Part shown: positions 1-8,533 of the stretch, piece by piece
How the letters are laid out: every line of letters starts with the position of its first letter
Numbering within the stretch: the stretch's first letter is position 1
IMG/VR virus record: IMGVR_UViG_3300032236_000325
Coordinates: 1-39,315 of that record
Direction: 5' to 3' (one strand)
DNA: 39,315 nucleotides
DNA from: a virus
Translations under genes and position numbers: made by a program
Notes under the pieces: generated by a model
Told to the model about the DNA's origin: nothing
Database searches by the model: none
Seen by the model: only the letters and a program-made list of their open reading frames with translations

Positions 1-123
1 AGTATCGTTCGATGCTAACTTCTCAGGTATGGGATATCAGGACTTGCGTCAACTTTCTTCAACATCAACACTTTACGCAACAATGTTGATGGAAGAACGC
101 ATGATGCTTATGGCTCGCGGAAC
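1..123. repeat. Left copy of 123-bp terminal direct repeat
   Basis: Bases 1-123 are identical to 39193-39315. Both copies lie inside the major capsid gene, and the reading frame continues across the join. This is the overlap expected when a circular or circularly permuted genome is assembled into a linear contig. A physical terminal repeat inside a capsid gene is unlikely. Confidence 0.95.
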
Positions 124-1084
124 TGCAACTGGTTACTCAGGCGCACTTTCAGCACCAACACCAACCGTTACCGCAGTTTCAGCTGGTACTGGTCAGGTTG
201 CTCTTGCTAACGCTACTTACTACATCTATGTAACTGCTGACGCTGGTATCTCATCATCAGGTTTTGGTGAATCCATTGTTTCTTCAGTTCAAACACAAGC
301 AACTTCTTCACAAATTTTGAAGATTGTTGTTTCTGATATTGTTGGCGCACTTGGTTATAACGTTTACATCGGTACAACTACCGGAACTGCTAACGCTAAG
401 TATCAGGGTACCTTCAAGGGTAATACTGCTTACGTTGCTGGTGCTGGTTCAGCCGTTGTTGGCGACACCATCATTTACTCAACTTCAAGCGCAATTCTCG
501 CATCACGCGCAAACGCAGATACTTCTGCTTACGCAACTGGTTATGACGGAATTTTGCCTACCGTTCTCGGTCCAAACTCTGGTGCTTTGAACGACATTAA
601 CTCCACATTCTCAACATCAAACCCTGGTGTTGAATATCAGAACGTGTTCTCCACAATGTATGACGCTGTAAAGGCTGACCCAGATGAGATTTTCCTCAAC
701 GGTTCAGACCGCAAGCAGTTGTCAGACGCAATCAAGAACGGCTCAACTGCTAACTACCGTCTAAATCTTTCACAGAATGAAACAGGCGATTATGTTGGTG
801 GAGCAGTTATTGGTGGACTTCACAACGAAATCACAGGAAAGTTAGTTCCACTAACAGTTCACCCTTGGCTTCCACAGGGCGTATCTCCTGTACTTTCTTA
901 CACACTTCCAATCCCTGACACAGAGGTTTCTGATGTATGGGCGAACTTTATGGTTCAAGACTATATGGGCATTCAATGGCCCGTGACCCAGTTCGCGTAT
1001 GAATTCAGCACATACTTCCGTGGCACATTCTTCTGTACCGCTCCTGCTTGGAATGGCGCAGTTTCAGGAATTGTTAAGGCGTAG
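2..1084 (+). CDS. Major capsid protein, C-terminal part (gene spans the contig join)
   Basis: This is the 3' part of the capsid gene that starts at 38576. Joining 38576-39192 to 1-1084 gives one 566-residue frame. The fragment covers roughly residue 207 onward. After the conserved helix region (LYATMLMEERMMLMARGTATGY) comes a Thr/Ser/Gly-rich beta segment at about residues 256-360, with the pattern YYIYVTA..G and GALGYNVYIGT seen in Ig/fibronectin-like domains of phage structural proteins. The HK97-fold core then resumes (NVFSTMYDAVKADPDEIFLNGSDRKQ) and the protein ends in a typical beta-rich C-terminus. A strong hairpin terminator follows directly. The HK97-fold assignment rests on gene order and sequence character; the inserted domain is inference. 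Confidence 0.9.
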   Translation, partial: VSFDANFSGMGYQDLRQLSSTSTLYATMLMEERMMLMARGTATGYSGALSAPTPTVTAVSAGTGQVALANATYYIYVTADAGISSSGFGESIVSSVQTQATSSQILKIVVSDIVGALGYNVYIGTTTGTANAKYQGTFKGNTAYVAGAGSAVVGDTIIYSTSSAILASRANADTSAYATGYDGILPTVLGPNSGALNDINSTFSTSNPGVEYQNVFSTMYDAVKADPDEIFLNGSDRKQLSDAIKNGSTANYRLNLSQNETGDYVGGAVIGGLHNEITGKLVPLTVHPWLPQGVSPVLSYTLPIPDTEVSDVWANFMVQDYMGIQWPVTQFAYEFSTYFRGTFFCTAPAWNGAVSGIVKA

Positions 1085-1097
1085 TTGATTCATAATT

Positions 1098-1133
1098 AAG
1101 TGGCGTGAAGGAAGGCTCACGCCACTTATTTTT
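1098..1133 (+). terminator. Intrinsic terminator after the capsid gene
   Basis: A perfect 11-bp inverted repeat (AAGTGGCGTGA, 1098-1108, with its complement at 1117-1127) has an 8-nt loop and is followed by ATTTTT. It lies 14 nt after the capsid stop. It would limit read-through into the connector genes and so help give capsid protein in excess. Confidence 0.85.
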
Positions 1134-1147
1134 AGAGAGGCAAACAA

Positions 1148-1426
1148 ATGGCTAGAATGATTGCTCCGCAAGGTATGAACTCGTTATCAGTAACGGATTC
1201 AAAAGGTCGTGAACGTGTTCTCCGTAGAGATAAAGATGGAACATTCCACGTTAACAATCCCAAACTTGCTAAGAAATTAAAACAAGAAGGTTTAGGCGTA
1301 GCAGGATTATCTACGGTAACAACTGCCGAAGGTTTTACTTGTATTGAGTGTGGCTTTGGTAGTTTTTTCCGCAAATGTAGCCGTTGTGGACACGTTAACG
1401 GAACACCCGAAAGAGATGGGGAATAA
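1148..1426 (+). CDS. Small zinc-ribbon protein between capsid and connector
   Basis: A 92-residue protein with a C-terminal zinc-ribbon signature: CIEC (about residues 71-74) and CSRC (about 81-84). The N-terminal half is basic (RERVLRRDKDG, KLAKKLKQEG). The ATG is preceded by GAGAGG at 1135-1140. The stop overlaps the next start (TAATG). Its position directly after the capsid suggests a small head-associated or regulatory protein, but I do not recognise a family and claim no function beyond probable zinc binding. Confidence 0.8.
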   Translation: MARMIAPQGMNSLSVTDSKGRERVLRRDKDGTFHVNNPKLAKKLKQEGLGVAGLSTVTTAEGFTCIECGFGSFFRKCSRCGHVNGTPERDGE

Positions 1427-2313
1427 TGGCAACAGGACTTAATCCAGATACATATGTGGAAACCAGTTACATAACCGTTCAAGAATACAAAAACGCCCCA
1501 ACATCTATTGACTATGACAATTTGGTTGTAGGCGGTAACGCCGCTGCGCAAGACGCAGAATTAGCAAACGTTATTCTTCGCGCTTCTTCATATATGAACG
1601 AATACTTTAACCAGAATTTGAGCGCGGCAACTTACACAGAAACGCAACGGACACGTTTCACGTCAGAAGGTTATTTAGCGTTACACCCAAACAATGACCC
1701 AATTATTTCGCTTATTAGTCTTTATTACGGCACAACGCCTAACTCTTTAATAGCACTTTCCGACCCAAGTATTGCTTGGTTTGAAGAACAACAACTTATT
1801 ATTCCATTATCAAATATGGCAACTTCTTATTCTTCACAAGGTCCACTTGCTTTTGGCGGTTATGGTATTCCGCGCCAACAAGTATTTGTTAAATACACTT
1901 ACGATAGCGGATATGTAAATAACCCAATCGCTACTGCTACTGCGGGACAAACTTCATTAACGATGGCAGACCCAACAGGTATTTTAGCGGGAGATATATT
2001 CCGTATCTATGATGGCGCAAATACAGAAACAGTTCAAGTGGCAAGTAATTACATCTATGGTTCAACAACCGTTTCGTTAACGTCTGCTCTTAAATACACA
2101 CACGCCGCTGGCGTAACACTTGGTAATTTACCTAACGCCATTAAGCAAGCCTGTATTATGCTCACAACTGCGTTTCTTAAAATGCGTGGTGATAGTTCTA
2201 TGACTATGGGAATTACAACTTCCGCAAACGCAAATATTGGTGGCAATTCTCGTTACGGTAATGAGATTCAACTTGCGCTTGAAATTTGCGATAAGTACCG
2301 TCGGGTTCGCTAA
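1426..2313 (+). CDS. Head-tail connector (adaptor) protein with inserted beta domain
   Basis: 295 residues. The N-terminal region (ITVQEYKNAP, then ILRASSYMNEYFNQNL) and the C-terminal helices (NAIKQACIMLTTAFLKMRGD) match the pattern of phage gp6-like adaptors that bind the portal in the neck. Between them is a Thr/Ala-rich beta insertion at about residues 165-230 (AGQTSLTMADPTG, GSTTVSLTS), which makes the protein longer than the usual 100-200 residues. It overlaps its neighbours by one base on each side, so the connector genes are translationally coupled. Confidence 0.75.
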   Translation: MATGLNPDTYVETSYITVQEYKNAPTSIDYDNLVVGGNAAAQDAELANVILRASSYMNEYFNQNLSAATYTETQRTRFTSEGYLALHPNNDPIISLISLYYGTTPNSLIALSDPSIAWFEEQQLIIPLSNMATSYSSQGPLAFGGYGIPRQQVFVKYTYDSGYVNNPIATATAGQTSLTMADPTGILAGDIFRIYDGANTETVQVASNYIYGSTTVSLTSALKYTHAAGVTLGNLPNAIKQACIMLTTAFLKMRGDSSMTMGITTSANANIGGNSRYGNEIQLALEICDKYRRVR

Positions 2314-2801
2314 TGGCAGGTCGCGTTGGCGTTCGCGCTACTTTGGCTACATTTCTCAGTACTGGAAGCATTACTGGGTTAAATCAAGTCTTCACCTCTT
2401 TTCCAAAGCGCATAAATTTCCAAACTAATTCCAGCGCAGGGCAATTATCTCGTGCGGCAGTAGTTGTATTTATTTCTAGCGAGCGCGAAAACCGTCTTGC
2501 TATTGGTGGTGCTACTAACGGTTGGAAACGTGTTGATTACTCCATTATTTTACAAATCTTCCACCATTCGTTACAACGCGATGCGGAAGACGCAATGGCT
2601 GATTTTGACGTACTTGTAGATGCGATAAAGACACGATTACGTTCCGACCATACTTTTGGCGATACAACAGGTACATTAGTTTGGCAAGGAGCAGAACCAG
2701 TAATTACCGCAAATTACGGAGAACCGAAAACTATTGCAGAAGGCGCAACAGAAACATACGCTGAGTTACAATTTGATGTAACACAGATGATTAACGCATA
2801 G
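2313..2801 (+). CDS. Tail terminator / tail completion protein
   Basis: 162 residues. Its position between the head-tail adaptor and the tail tube gene, its size and its alpha/beta pattern (KRVDYSIILQIFHHSL, DAMADFDVLVDAIKTRLRSD, then a beta-rich end) fit tail terminators of the gpU / HK97 gp10-neighbour type. These cap the tail tube and join it to the connector. The assignment rests mainly on synteny, since sequence similarity in this family is low. The start overlaps the preceding stop. Confidence 0.6.
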   Translation: MAGRVGVRATLATFLSTGSITGLNQVFTSFPKRINFQTNSSAGQLSRAAVVVFISSERENRLAIGGATNGWKRVDYSIILQIFHHSLQRDAEDAMADFDVLVDAIKTRLRSDHTFGDTTGTLVWQGAEPVITANYGEPKTIAEGATETYAELQFDVTQMINA

Positions 2802-2809
2802 GAGAAAAA

Positions 2810-2998
2810 ATGGCAACATACATATACAACGGAGAAGATGACCGCGAATTTCCCACGCTCGGTATCACCGTCAAGGCAGGAGAAACATTTGACGCGCCCG
2901 ATAATTTTGTTGCGTACAATGTAACTTCTAGTAGTATTAAGAAAATAACCGCCCCCACAACAAACACGGCACCAAGCGCCCCAACAGTAGGAGAGTGA
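2810..2998 (+). CDS. Small protein upstream of the tail tube gene
   Basis: 62 residues, preceded by a clear GGAG (2802-2805). The N-terminal half is beta-like (ATYIYNGEDDREFPTLGITVKAGETFDAP), and the tail is Ala/Pro/Thr-rich and probably flexible. Small proteins of this kind often sit between the tail terminator and the tail tube in actinophages, with unknown role. The next gene starts one base after its stop. Confidence 0.75.
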   Translation: MATYIYNGEDDREFPTLGITVKAGETFDAPDNFVAYNVTSSSIKKITAPTTNTAPSAPTVGE

Positions 2999-2999
2999 A

Positions 3000-3986
3000 A
3001 TGGCAGTACAACCTTCCGTCAAATCGTTTCTGGGATTAGCCCTAGAAACAACTAAGGGAACCGCAGTTGCCGCAACTGATTATGTCCCAATTACACAAAA
3101 CAGTTTTAAGCCCGTTGACATTATTGCGCCGTTGTACGATAACGGTTTGCGTGGTTCAATGGTTGAAAATTACAACTATGTACAAGGACGTCGCCACACC
3201 GAAGTTGACTTTGGTGGTCCAGCATTTGCCGACACTATTGGATACTGGATTGCTGGTATTCTCGGTGATGTAACAACAACAGGCGCAAGCGCACCTTATA
3301 CACACGCAATTGCTCTAAAGAACTCTGTTGCCGCCGCTGGCGATGCGCAACCAAAGGCTCTAACAATTACCGATTACTACTCTGCTGGTATTCGTCAATA
3401 TCCGGGCTGCCAAGTTCACGAACTCGGACTTACATTTAACTCTGACGGAATGTTGGAATACACCACAAAGGTAACTGGCTATCCATCAGCAACAACAACC
3501 GCACCAACACCTTCATTCTCCACACTCGTACCTACTCAGGTATGGACTGGAACTGTAACCGTTGGCGGAACTTCTATCTCTAACTCCATTACAGGTAATC
3601 TCCAACTTTCTCGTAAGGTTGACCCAATCTTCGGAATTGCGAATACCCAAGCACCTTATAGCGTGTTTCTTGGCGCACTTACCGTTAAAGGTAAAATCAC
3701 TTTTGTAATGGAAGATGATACGCAACTTACAAACTTCATCAGCAATACACAACCAGCACTTACTTTTAACTGGTCAACTGGCGCTGGTTCTACTGCTACA
3801 CAAATTCAATTTACTGCTACAAAGTCTGCTTACACCGCGGCAATGATTGAGCGCAGCAAAGATTATGTAGAAGTAACCGTTGATTTTGAATCACTTGGTA
3901 ACACCACAGATGTTGGTGCTACATCAGGTTATTCACCAATCAAGTTCACACTAAAGAACGCAAAGGCTTCTGGTACTTATCAGTAA
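3000..3986 (+). CDS. Major tail tube protein
   Basis: 328 residues. The N-terminus (MAVQPSVKSFLGLALETTKGTAV) and the later VHELGLTFNSDGMLEYTTKVTG and SKDYVEVTVDFESLG segments are characteristic of siphovirus tail tube proteins. These proteins stack as hexameric rings around the tape measure. It lies just before the tail assembly chaperones and is followed by a stable hairpin at 3997-4039, in keeping with a highly expressed structural gene. Confidence 0.85.
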   Translation: MAVQPSVKSFLGLALETTKGTAVAATDYVPITQNSFKPVDIIAPLYDNGLRGSMVENYNYVQGRRHTEVDFGGPAFADTIGYWIAGILGDVTTTGASAPYTHAIALKNSVAAAGDAQPKALTITDYYSAGIRQYPGCQVHELGLTFNSDGMLEYTTKVTGYPSATTTAPTPSFSTLVPTQVWTGTVTVGGTSISNSITGNLQLSRKVDPIFGIANTQAPYSVFLGALTVKGKITFVMEDDTQLTNFISNTQPALTFNWSTGAGSTATQIQFTATKSAYTAAMIERSKDYVEVTVDFESLGNTTDVGATSGYSPIKFTLKNAKASGTYQ

Positions 3987-3996
3987 CAGAAACAAT

Positions 3997-4039
3997 GTTG
4001 AGTAGGGTGATGCGCCGCCTTCCCGCTCCCCTACTCAAC
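3997..4039 (+). terminator. Strong hairpin after the tail tube gene (attenuator or mRNA 3' end)
   Basis: A perfect 11-bp inverted repeat (GTTGAGTAGGG at 3997-4007, complement at 4029-4039) encloses a GC-rich 21-nt loop. No U-tract follows, so it is a weak candidate for intrinsic termination. It may stabilise the 3' end of the tail tube message or attenuate transcription into the chaperone genes. Confidence 0.55.
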
Positions 4040-4079
4040 CTATTAACAAACCGCGAAGGCAAATACGGAAGGAAATACC

Positions 4080-4430
4080 GTGAGTGAACAAGTAACGCTA
4101 CCAAGTGGCGCAACCGCAACGTTGCGCGACCCAAATACATTAAAAGTAAAAGACCGTAAAAAGATTTTTGCTAACGCAAATGGTCAAGAAGGTATTATGC
4201 AAGCGATGTCTTTAACGGACGGAATTATTGCTTGTTTGGTAACTGAATGGTCTTTTGATTTAATCCCGCCTTCAATCAAGATTGAATCTCTTGATGAACT
4301 TTCAATGGCTGATTATGACGCGCTTTCAGAACACGCCGCAAAAGCACAGGAAGTTTTGTTCCCTAATGTCGCAAAGACATTGGAAACAGAGGCAGACCCA
4401 AAAGCGGATACCGCAAACTCCAAAGATTAA
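4080..4430 (+). CDS. Tail assembly chaperone, short form (gpG-like)
   Basis: 116 residues from a GTG start, with GGAAGG about 6 nt upstream. The opening (MSEQVTLPSGATATLRDP) and the SIKIESLDELSMADYDALSEHAAKA segment are typical of the first of the two tail chaperones that sit between tail tube and tape measure in long-tailed phages. They keep the tape measure soluble during assembly. The frame holds a slippery heptamer at 4397-4403 near its end, so most ribosomes should make this form and a minority the fusion. Confidence 0.85.
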   Translation: MSEQVTLPSGATATLRDPNTLKVKDRKKIFANANGQEGIMQAMSLTDGIIACLVTEWSFDLIPPSIKIESLDELSMADYDALSEHAAKAQEVLFPNVAKTLETEADPKADTANSKD

Positions 4431-4633
4431 AAGATTTACTTAATGGCGCAGACAGAAATGAACACTTTGATTATCCAGAAGATGAGTGGACATATTTTGT
4501 TTGCGCTAAAGAGTTTGGTTGGACACCGCTAGAAACTGACGAACAGCCAGCAGGTTTGGTATCGTGGGTTCTTGCCATTAACGGATTAGTAAAGGAGATT
4601 GAGAATGATAGTAACAAACCTCAAACTCGTTAA
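4080..4633 (+). CDS. Tail assembly chaperone, -1 frameshift fusion (gpGT-like)
   Basis: Shifting -1 at C CCA AAA (4397-4403) joins 108 codons of the zero frame to 76 codons of the -1 frame, giving a 184-residue product ending at TAA 4631-4633. The second part contains EHFDYPEDEWTYF and KEFGWTPLETDEQPAG, the acidic/aromatic pattern common in the downstream half of actinophage tail chaperones. The -1 frame has no good start of its own in this 200-nt stretch, which would otherwise be unexplained non-coding sequence. The end overlaps the next gene by 29 nt. Confidence 0.85.
4397..4403 (+). promoter_or_regulatory. Programmed -1 ribosomal frameshift slippery site
   Basis: CCCAAAA is read C CCA AAA in the chaperone frame, a canonical X XXY YYZ heptamer. 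After a -1 slip the ribosome reads AGC GGA TAC and stays open to 4633. Its position about 27 nt before the zero-frame stop is typical of tail chaperone frameshifts. Confidence 0.85.
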
Positions 4634-5036
4634 AAAATCTGTTGATAATATGGGTTTGCGTTTAGACGTAAGTGTTAGAAATGCCCGTGATGAAATGATG
4701 ACTGCGATGATTCAGTTATCACAAGAAGAAATTAAAGGACAAAGACCAGCGGGAGAAAAGGCAACCGCTGGTCAACCGCCTATGAACCGCACAGGTAATT
4801 TGCGCCGTTCTATTCGCGGAGAAAAGTTTCAAGAAGGATTTGCTAAGTATTCTGCGATTGTTGGACCAACAATTTCTTACGGACGCGCGGTTGAACTTGG
4901 CGGAGAGTATGCGCCTCCATCGTGGCGTGGTACAACCGCTATGAAGGGTTTCCCATATATGACCCCTGCTTATCAAAAGTTTGTTGGTTCAGGTTTGATA
5001 AACCAAATTTACACAAAGCATTTGGCGGGTTTCTAA
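4605..5036 (+). CDS. HK97 gp10-like tail component
   Basis: I chose the ATG at 4605 because AAAGGAG at 4591-4597 is ideally spaced, giving 143 residues; a TTG six bases upstream is in frame. TGNLRRSIRG, ISYGRAVELGG and GFPYMTPAYQKF form the typical HK97 gp10 pattern of a neck/tail-completion protein. It is unusual to find this family between the chaperones and the tape measure rather than before the tail tube. It overlaps the frameshift product, so translation is probably coupled. Confidence 0.75.
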   Translation: MIVTNLKLVKKSVDNMGLRLDVSVRNARDEMMTAMIQLSQEEIKGQRPAGEKATAGQPPMNRTGNLRRSIRGEKFQEGFAKYSAIVGPTISYGRAVELGGEYAPPSWRGTTAMKGFPYMTPAYQKFVGSGLINQIYTKHLAGF

Positions 5037-5037
5037 T

Positions 5038-7668
5038 ATGGCTGGTTTTCTTCCTCCTGTAATTATGGAAATACAGGCAAATGCGACAGAAGCAATTGCC
5101 TCTCTCAAATCTGTTAACACAGAATTATCTTCAATGGAAGCCCGCGCAACTGCGGCTGGTACTTCTTTAACTGGTATGGAAAAAGCGTCAAAGGTCGCAT
5201 CTGTTGCGTTAAATGCGCTTTCTATTGCTGCCGTTGGTATTGGTGTTTTAGCGGTTAAAGCCGCCGTAGATTCAGAAGCCGCATTTGCGCGTCTTGATAC
5301 TGCTCTTAAAAATAGTGGTAACGGTTCTAAAACAACGCAAGAACAAATGCAAAAACTTTCAGAAACAAATACAAAACTTGGATTTTCAACCGTAGCAACT
5401 GCTGGCGCATTAGGTACTTTAGTTACTGCTACTGGAAGTACCAAAGATGCAACAAAATTACTTAGTACCGCTATGGATTTGGCGCGTTATAAGCACATAT
5501 CTTTAGAAGAAGCGTCAACAATTCTCGCTCGCGGTACACAAGGTTCTGCTAAAGCGTTTAAGGAAATGGGTATTACGTTAGATACACATTTACCTAAACA
5601 ACAAGCCATTAACAAGGCTATGGACGAATTAAACCAGCGGTTATCAGGACAAAATGCTGCTTATCTTAAAACATTTGGCGGACAAATGGCTTCGCTTGGT
5701 GCGCAAGCGCAACTTGTTGCTGAAAAAATAGGTAATGTTCTTATTCCAATTATTCAAGACATACTTGGATTTATTCAACGCTTTGGTAAAGAGTTACTAA
5801 TTCTTGGCGGGGCTATTATTGCCACGGTTGCCGCTTTCAAAATTTATGAAACAACAATGGCACTTTTCAAAGCCGCACAAATTGTTTATATTGCTTTTAC
5901 CAGCGGTATGACTGCCGCTCAAACTGCGCTTACATTTGCCACAGAAGGCGGAGCCGCCGCTACCAAATCTATGACGGCAGTTCAATGGGCATTAAATGCG
6001 GCTATGGAAGCAAATCCAATTGGTTTGATTATTGCTGGTGTAGCCATACTTGTTGCGGCTTTGGTTGTTTTGTGGAATCACTGCGAACCAGTGCGCAAAA
6101 TTATGATTGACGTAGGCAAGTTTGGCGTTGAAGCATTTGGATTTATTATCAAAATGGTTGGTATTGCCGCAACGTCAATTCTTAAATTGGTTACTGGACC
6201 AATGCGCACAATGCTTTCTTTGTTTTCGCATTTGCCCGGTGTTGGTAAATATGCCAAAGAAGCACTTGACTTTATTAACACAGGCATAAATGACGTAGGT
6301 TCTTTTTTTGATTCTGCTTCTAAAAAAGTAGATGGTTTTGCATCTTCTTTAGATAGTTTGAACAAAAAATCTTCTGCGCCAAAAAAGGCTGCTGATAGCG
6401 CGGGCGATACTTCTGGTTATGATTTAACAAATTACACAGGTGCTACAAAAGCCGCTAAATCTGTTAAAGATAAAATTAGTCCTGTTGTTGATTCAATCAA
6501 CGCCGAACTAACAAAAGCAACCACTACTTATCAAACGGCTATTAACAACGCTAACAAAAACTATAACGATGCCAAATTAGCGGCTGATAAAGAATTTAAT
6601 GATAAGCAAACTCAGTTGTTGGACGATTGGCGTACCAAGCAGGGTGAACTTATGGTTACCCACGCCGACAACCTGCTTAAAATTAACGCCGATTACGCTT
6701 CAAAATTAAAGGCAGTTGTACAAAAGTCTATTGACGAACTTACCAACGCATTTGCTAACGCCACAAAAACAGACGTAGGCGGTATTTTCTCCGATTTGCA
6801 AAAGGCTGGCGACACTTCGGGGTCGGCACTTGTTTCTTCAATGAAAGACAAACTTGAACAAATTAAGAAGTTAGCAACTGACGCATCAACTTTGGCTGGT
6901 AAAGGTTTTAATCAGGCGTTTATTCAACAAGTTATTGCGCAAGGTCCAGTTGTAGGCGACCAATTAACTCAATCCATTTTGAGTTCTACGCCAGACCAAA
7001 TTGCGCAAATGCAATCTTTGTTTAGTCAATTAACAGATGAATCAAATAACGGTGTTACGGCGCTCGCTACTTCTATGTCGCAACCCGGGCAATTAGCAAC
7101 GCAAGCATTAAATGAAGAATACAAAGCAATGCAAGTTCAAATGAACGCCGCTATTGCTGATGAAAATAATACTTACACAAAGGCGTTTCTTGACGCCCAA
7201 GCAATATTCAACAAAGCAAACGCTGAAAATTTAGCAAAACAACAAGACGCTTATAATAAAGCAAATGACGCATTACTAGCGGCTACCTCTAAAGCAGAAG
7301 GCGCATACACCGTATCTTTGGATAAAATTCAAACAACATTTGATACCAAACTTGGTAATGTACAAACAACCGTACAAGCAACCATTGACAAAATTACTGC
7401 TCTTAACGATGCTATTTCTGGTGCTAAATCAACAGTTATTTCTTCTGCGGTTGTTGGTGGCGGAGGTAGTAATTCTATATTTTCTTCTGGATATGTTTCT
7501 GCTGGCAATTCTTCAACAATGGTTGGCGGAACAGTTATTAACAATTACAACATTCCTGTATCTACTAACGTTGCTATGTCGCCATCAGATTTACAATCAT
7601 CAGTTACAAATGGCGTTAAATACGGCACACCTTTAACCGTTTCTAAACAAACTATGGGTATCAAATGA
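5038..7668 (+). CDS. Tape measure protein
   Basis: 876 residues, the longest gene. The N-terminus is helical and Ala-rich (AIASLKSVNTELSSMEARATAAG), followed by the characteristic SLEEASTILARGTQGSAKAFKEMGI. Hydrophobic segments lie at about residues 52-76, 250-275, 325-350 and 365-385 (for example PIGLIIAGVAILVAALVVLW), as in tape measures that insert into the membrane at infection. Long Ala/Lys/Asp/Gln-rich coiled coils follow at about 480-770, and a Gly/Ser-rich end is last. At about 1.5 angstrom per residue the tail would be near 130 nm. The next gene overlaps its stop. Confidence 0.93.
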   Translation: MAGFLPPVIMEIQANATEAIASLKSVNTELSSMEARATAAGTSLTGMEKASKVASVALNALSIAAVGIGVLAVKAAVDSEAAFARLDTALKNSGNGSKTTQEQMQKLSETNTKLGFSTVATAGALGTLVTATGSTKDATKLLSTAMDLARYKHISLEEASTILARGTQGSAKAFKEMGITLDTHLPKQQAINKAMDELNQRLSGQNAAYLKTFGGQMASLGAQAQLVAEKIGNVLIPIIQDILGFIQRFGKELLILGGAIIATVAAFKIYETTMALFKAAQIVYIAFTSGMTAAQTALTFATEGGAAATKSMTAVQWALNAAMEANPIGLIIAGVAILVAALVVLWNHCEPVRKIMIDVGKFGVEAFGFIIKMVGIAATSILKLVTGPMRTMLSLFSHLPGVGKYAKEALDFINTGINDVGSFFDSASKKVDGFASSLDSLNKKSSAPKKAADSAGDTSGYDLTNYTGATKAAKSVKDKISPVVDSINAELTKATTTYQTAINNANKNYNDAKLAADKEFNDKQTQLLDDWRTKQGELMVTHADNLLKINADYASKLKAVVQKSIDELTNAFANATKTDVGGIFSDLQKAGDTSGSALVSSMKDKLEQIKKLATDASTLAGKGFNQAFIQQVIAQGPVVGDQLTQSILSSTPDQIAQMQSLFSQLTDESNNGVTALATSMSQPGQLATQALNEEYKAMQVQMNAAIADENNTYTKAFLDAQAIFNKANAENLAKQQDAYNKANDALLAATSKAEGAYTVSLDKIQTTFDTKLGNVQTTVQATIDKITALNDAISGAKSTVISSAVVGGGGSNSIFSSGYVSAGNSSTMVGGTVINNYNIPVSTNVAMSPSDLQSSVTNGVKYGTPLTVSKQTMGIK

Positions 7669-8525
7669 CAGTAACAAGTTTGAACAATTATTCTTTTGCG
7701 TGGAATAACTTTGTATTTGGTGGCGCAGGTTCGCCTTATCAAATTCAATCTGTTGACGGATTAGAAGCACTTCCAGATATTCGCACACAAGACGACAATC
7801 GCGGATATAACGATGGAATGTTTTCAGGACGTGATTTTTTAGCAGGACGCAAAATTACGTTACATCTATTAGTTCTTGCTGGAAATGGTAACTCAGCGCA
7901 AACAAATTTCAATTTACTTCAACAAGCATTACAACCACAACAAACTGGTACAACGCCTTTGCAATTTCAATTATCACCATCAGGCGGTCTACAACGCATA
8001 AATGCCCGCGTAAGAACTTCTAAAGCGGCAGTTGACCCTGAATACACCTACGGCTTTATTAAAGCGCAATATGATTTCTTTTGCCCTGACCCTAAGTATT
8101 ATGACGATACGCAACAATCGGCATCTCTTTCAGTTTCAAATCCATTAGGTCGTACATACAATCGCGTTTATAATTTGGTTTTTGGTGGCGGTAGCACAGG
8201 TACTACAACATCTGTAATAAATAACGGTTGGGCAACTACATATCCTGTAATTACAATGAATGGTCCAATTAGAAACCCATTGTTTGGTAATACAACTAGC
8301 GGTACTTATTTACAATTAACTGGTAGTTATTCTTCTAGCGATATTTTGGTTGTTGATTTAGACCAAAAACTTGTAACACTTAATGGAACACCAGCACGTC
8401 AGTTAATTTCTAGCGGTAACTGGTTTGCTGCCCCGCCCGGAACTTCACAATTTTATATGTCGGGTTCTGGCACTACCGCTGGCGTTACTTCTGCTACGAT
8501 AACGTGGCGCTCGGCTTACATCTAG
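7665..8525 (+). CDS. Distal tail protein (Dit-like)
   Basis: 286 residues directly after the tape measure, with an ATGA overlap. The N-terminal half (SVDGLEALPDIRTQDDNRGYNDGMFSG, then GRKITLHLLVLAGN, then LLQQAL, then YDFFCPDPKYYDD) follows the Dit pattern: a ring-forming beta domain that links the tail tube to the baseplate hub. The C-terminal half is a beta sandwich, probably galectin-like. Position and motif order agree. Confidence 0.82.
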   Translation: MTVTSLNNYSFAWNNFVFGGAGSPYQIQSVDGLEALPDIRTQDDNRGYNDGMFSGRDFLAGRKITLHLLVLAGNGNSAQTNFNLLQQALQPQQTGTTPLQFQLSPSGGLQRINARVRTSKAAVDPEYTYGFIKAQYDFFCPDPKYYDDTQQSASLSVSNPLGRTYNRVYNLVFGGGSTGTTTSVINNGWATTYPVITMNGPIRNPLFGNTTSGTYLQLTGSYSSSDILVVDLDQKLVTLNGTPARQLISSGNWFAAPPGTSQFYMSGSGTTAGVTSATITWRSAYI

Positions 8526-8533
8526 GAGATTAA

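Noticed and set aside
1-123. Terminal repeat as a physical direct terminal repeat or LTR
   Set aside because: It lies in the middle of the capsid coding sequence and the frame runs through, so circular assembly overlap is simpler.
4528-4545. GAAACTGACGAAC as a further hammerhead core
   Set aside because: Flanking bases cannot form stems I and III, and the site is inside the well-supported chaperone -1 frame.
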